This document shows, piece after piece, positions 6,993 through 7,408 of a stretch of 7,408 nt of DNA; the first letter of the stretch is position 1; each line of letters opens with the position of its first letter. The stretch covers positions 1 through 7,408 of the forward strand of contig RFIL01000341.1 in the NCBI GenBank assembly GCA_003695285.1. The letters run 5' to 3'. The translations under genes were made by a program, and so were the position numbers. Under the pieces are notes generated by a model, which worked only from the letters and a program-made list of their open reading frames with translations, was not told where the DNA came from and made no database searches. Origin of the DNA: Calditrichota bacterium (lineage in GTDB: Bacteria > Calditrichota > Calditrichia > RBG-13-44-9 > J075).

Positions 6993-7408
6993 ATGAAACC
7001 AATTAGACAACGAACAGCGAATAGCTCCCGGTATTTGCATCCGGGATATAAAGGGGCAGGGAGTTTCTGGTGTCTGTTTCTTATATCCCTTTTAATGGTG
7101 TTCCCTCTTTATGGGGGTACAACCGGTAAAATCTCGGGTATTGTGAAGGACAAATCGACCGGTGAACCCATTGTAGGCGCTAACATTTATATTGATGGCC
7201 AACCCTTCGGGTCTGCAAGTGATGCTGATGGCTATTATTTTATTATCAACATACCACCAGGTAGTTATACCCTGGTGGCCCAGATGGTTGGATATCAAGA
7301 AATACGTGTCACCAATGTACGAGTGAATGTGGATTTGACGACCAAAGTGAATTTTCAATTATCACCGGAAACCATTGAGGGAGAGGAAGTGGTTGTCGTG
7401 GCGGATCG
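6993..7408 (+). CDS. TonB-dependent receptor, N-terminal part (3' partial)
   Basis: ATG 6993 opens a frame that runs off the window end after 138 codons and two bases. A polar, basic N-terminus of about 23 residues precedes a hydrophobic signal segment (about 24-39, 'SFWCLFLISLLMVFPLYG'). Residues about 46-124 are a carboxypeptidase-regulatory-like beta domain: 'GKISGIVKDKSTGEPIVGAN', 'SDADGYYFI', 'IPPGSYTLVAQMVGY'. Residues 131-138 ('EEVVVVAD') resemble the stretch that leads into the TonB box and plug of SusC-like receptors. The protein would sit in the outer membrane and import a ligand with TonB energy; the neighbouring CBM proteins and sugar symporter suggest an oligosaccharide. The plug and barrel are outside the window, so another protein with the same N-terminal domain cannot be excluded. 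No clear Shine-Dalgarno is present, and the upstream terminator implies its own promoter or read-through. Confidence 0.78.
   Translation, partial: MKPIRQRTANSSRYLHPGYKGAGSFWCLFLISLLMVFPLYGGTTGKISGIVKDKSTGEPIVGANIYIDGQPFGSASDADGYYFIINIPPGSYTLVAQMVGYQEIRVTNVRVNVDLTTKVNFQLSPETIEGEEVVVVAD

Noticed and set aside
7092..7358. 88-codon minus-strand open frame near the window end
   Set aside because: It is antisense to the receptor's carboxypeptidase-regulatory-like domain, which has clear family motifs on the + strand.

Overview
The window looks like a chromosomal piece of a Gram-negative bacterium from the FCB side of the tree, most like Calditrichota/KSB1/Ignavibacteria-type lineages. Two secreted proteins end in the type A C-terminal sorting domain of the type IX secretion system (T9SS), each with the 'QNYPNPFNP' signature common in those groups. 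The last gene starts like a TonB-dependent outer-membrane receptor with a carboxypeptidase-regulatory-like domain. The phylum call is inference from protein style, not from a marker gene.

Layout, all on the + strand: (1) 1-723, the 3' end of a secreted protein with a family 6 carbohydrate-binding module (CBM6) and a T9SS sorting domain; its catalytic or N-terminal part lies outside the window. (2) 724-1167, a 444-base non-coding region with a perfect 17-base operator-like palindrome (998-1014) flanked by single half-sites. (3) 1168-2784, a sodium/solute symporter of the SGLT type that keeps every residue known to contact sugar in human SGLT1. (4) 2809-4299, an exported SurA/PpiC-like peptidyl-prolyl isomerase/chaperone that seems to be internally duplicated. 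(5) 4300-4417, a purine-rich leader with several Shine-Dalgarno-like motifs and a possible five-codon minicistron. (6) 4418-6892, an 824-residue secreted multidomain protein: two beta-sandwich modules, a fibronectin type III domain, a CBM9-like domain and a T9SS sorting domain. (7) 6907-6939, a strong intrinsic terminator. (8) 6993-7408, the start of the TonB-dependent receptor, cut by the window end.

The genes fit a glycan-acquisition locus. Secreted CBM proteins, anchored or released by T9SS, would bind or degrade a polysaccharide. The TonB-dependent receptor would bring oligosaccharides across the outer membrane, and the SGLT-type symporter would take sugars across the inner membrane with Na+. 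The SurA-like protein could fold the outer-membrane or secreted partners. No SusD-like gene is visible; the CBM9 protein stands next to the receptor in its place. Substrate identity cannot be read from this window. No RNA genes, insertion sequences or CRISPR arrays were seen.
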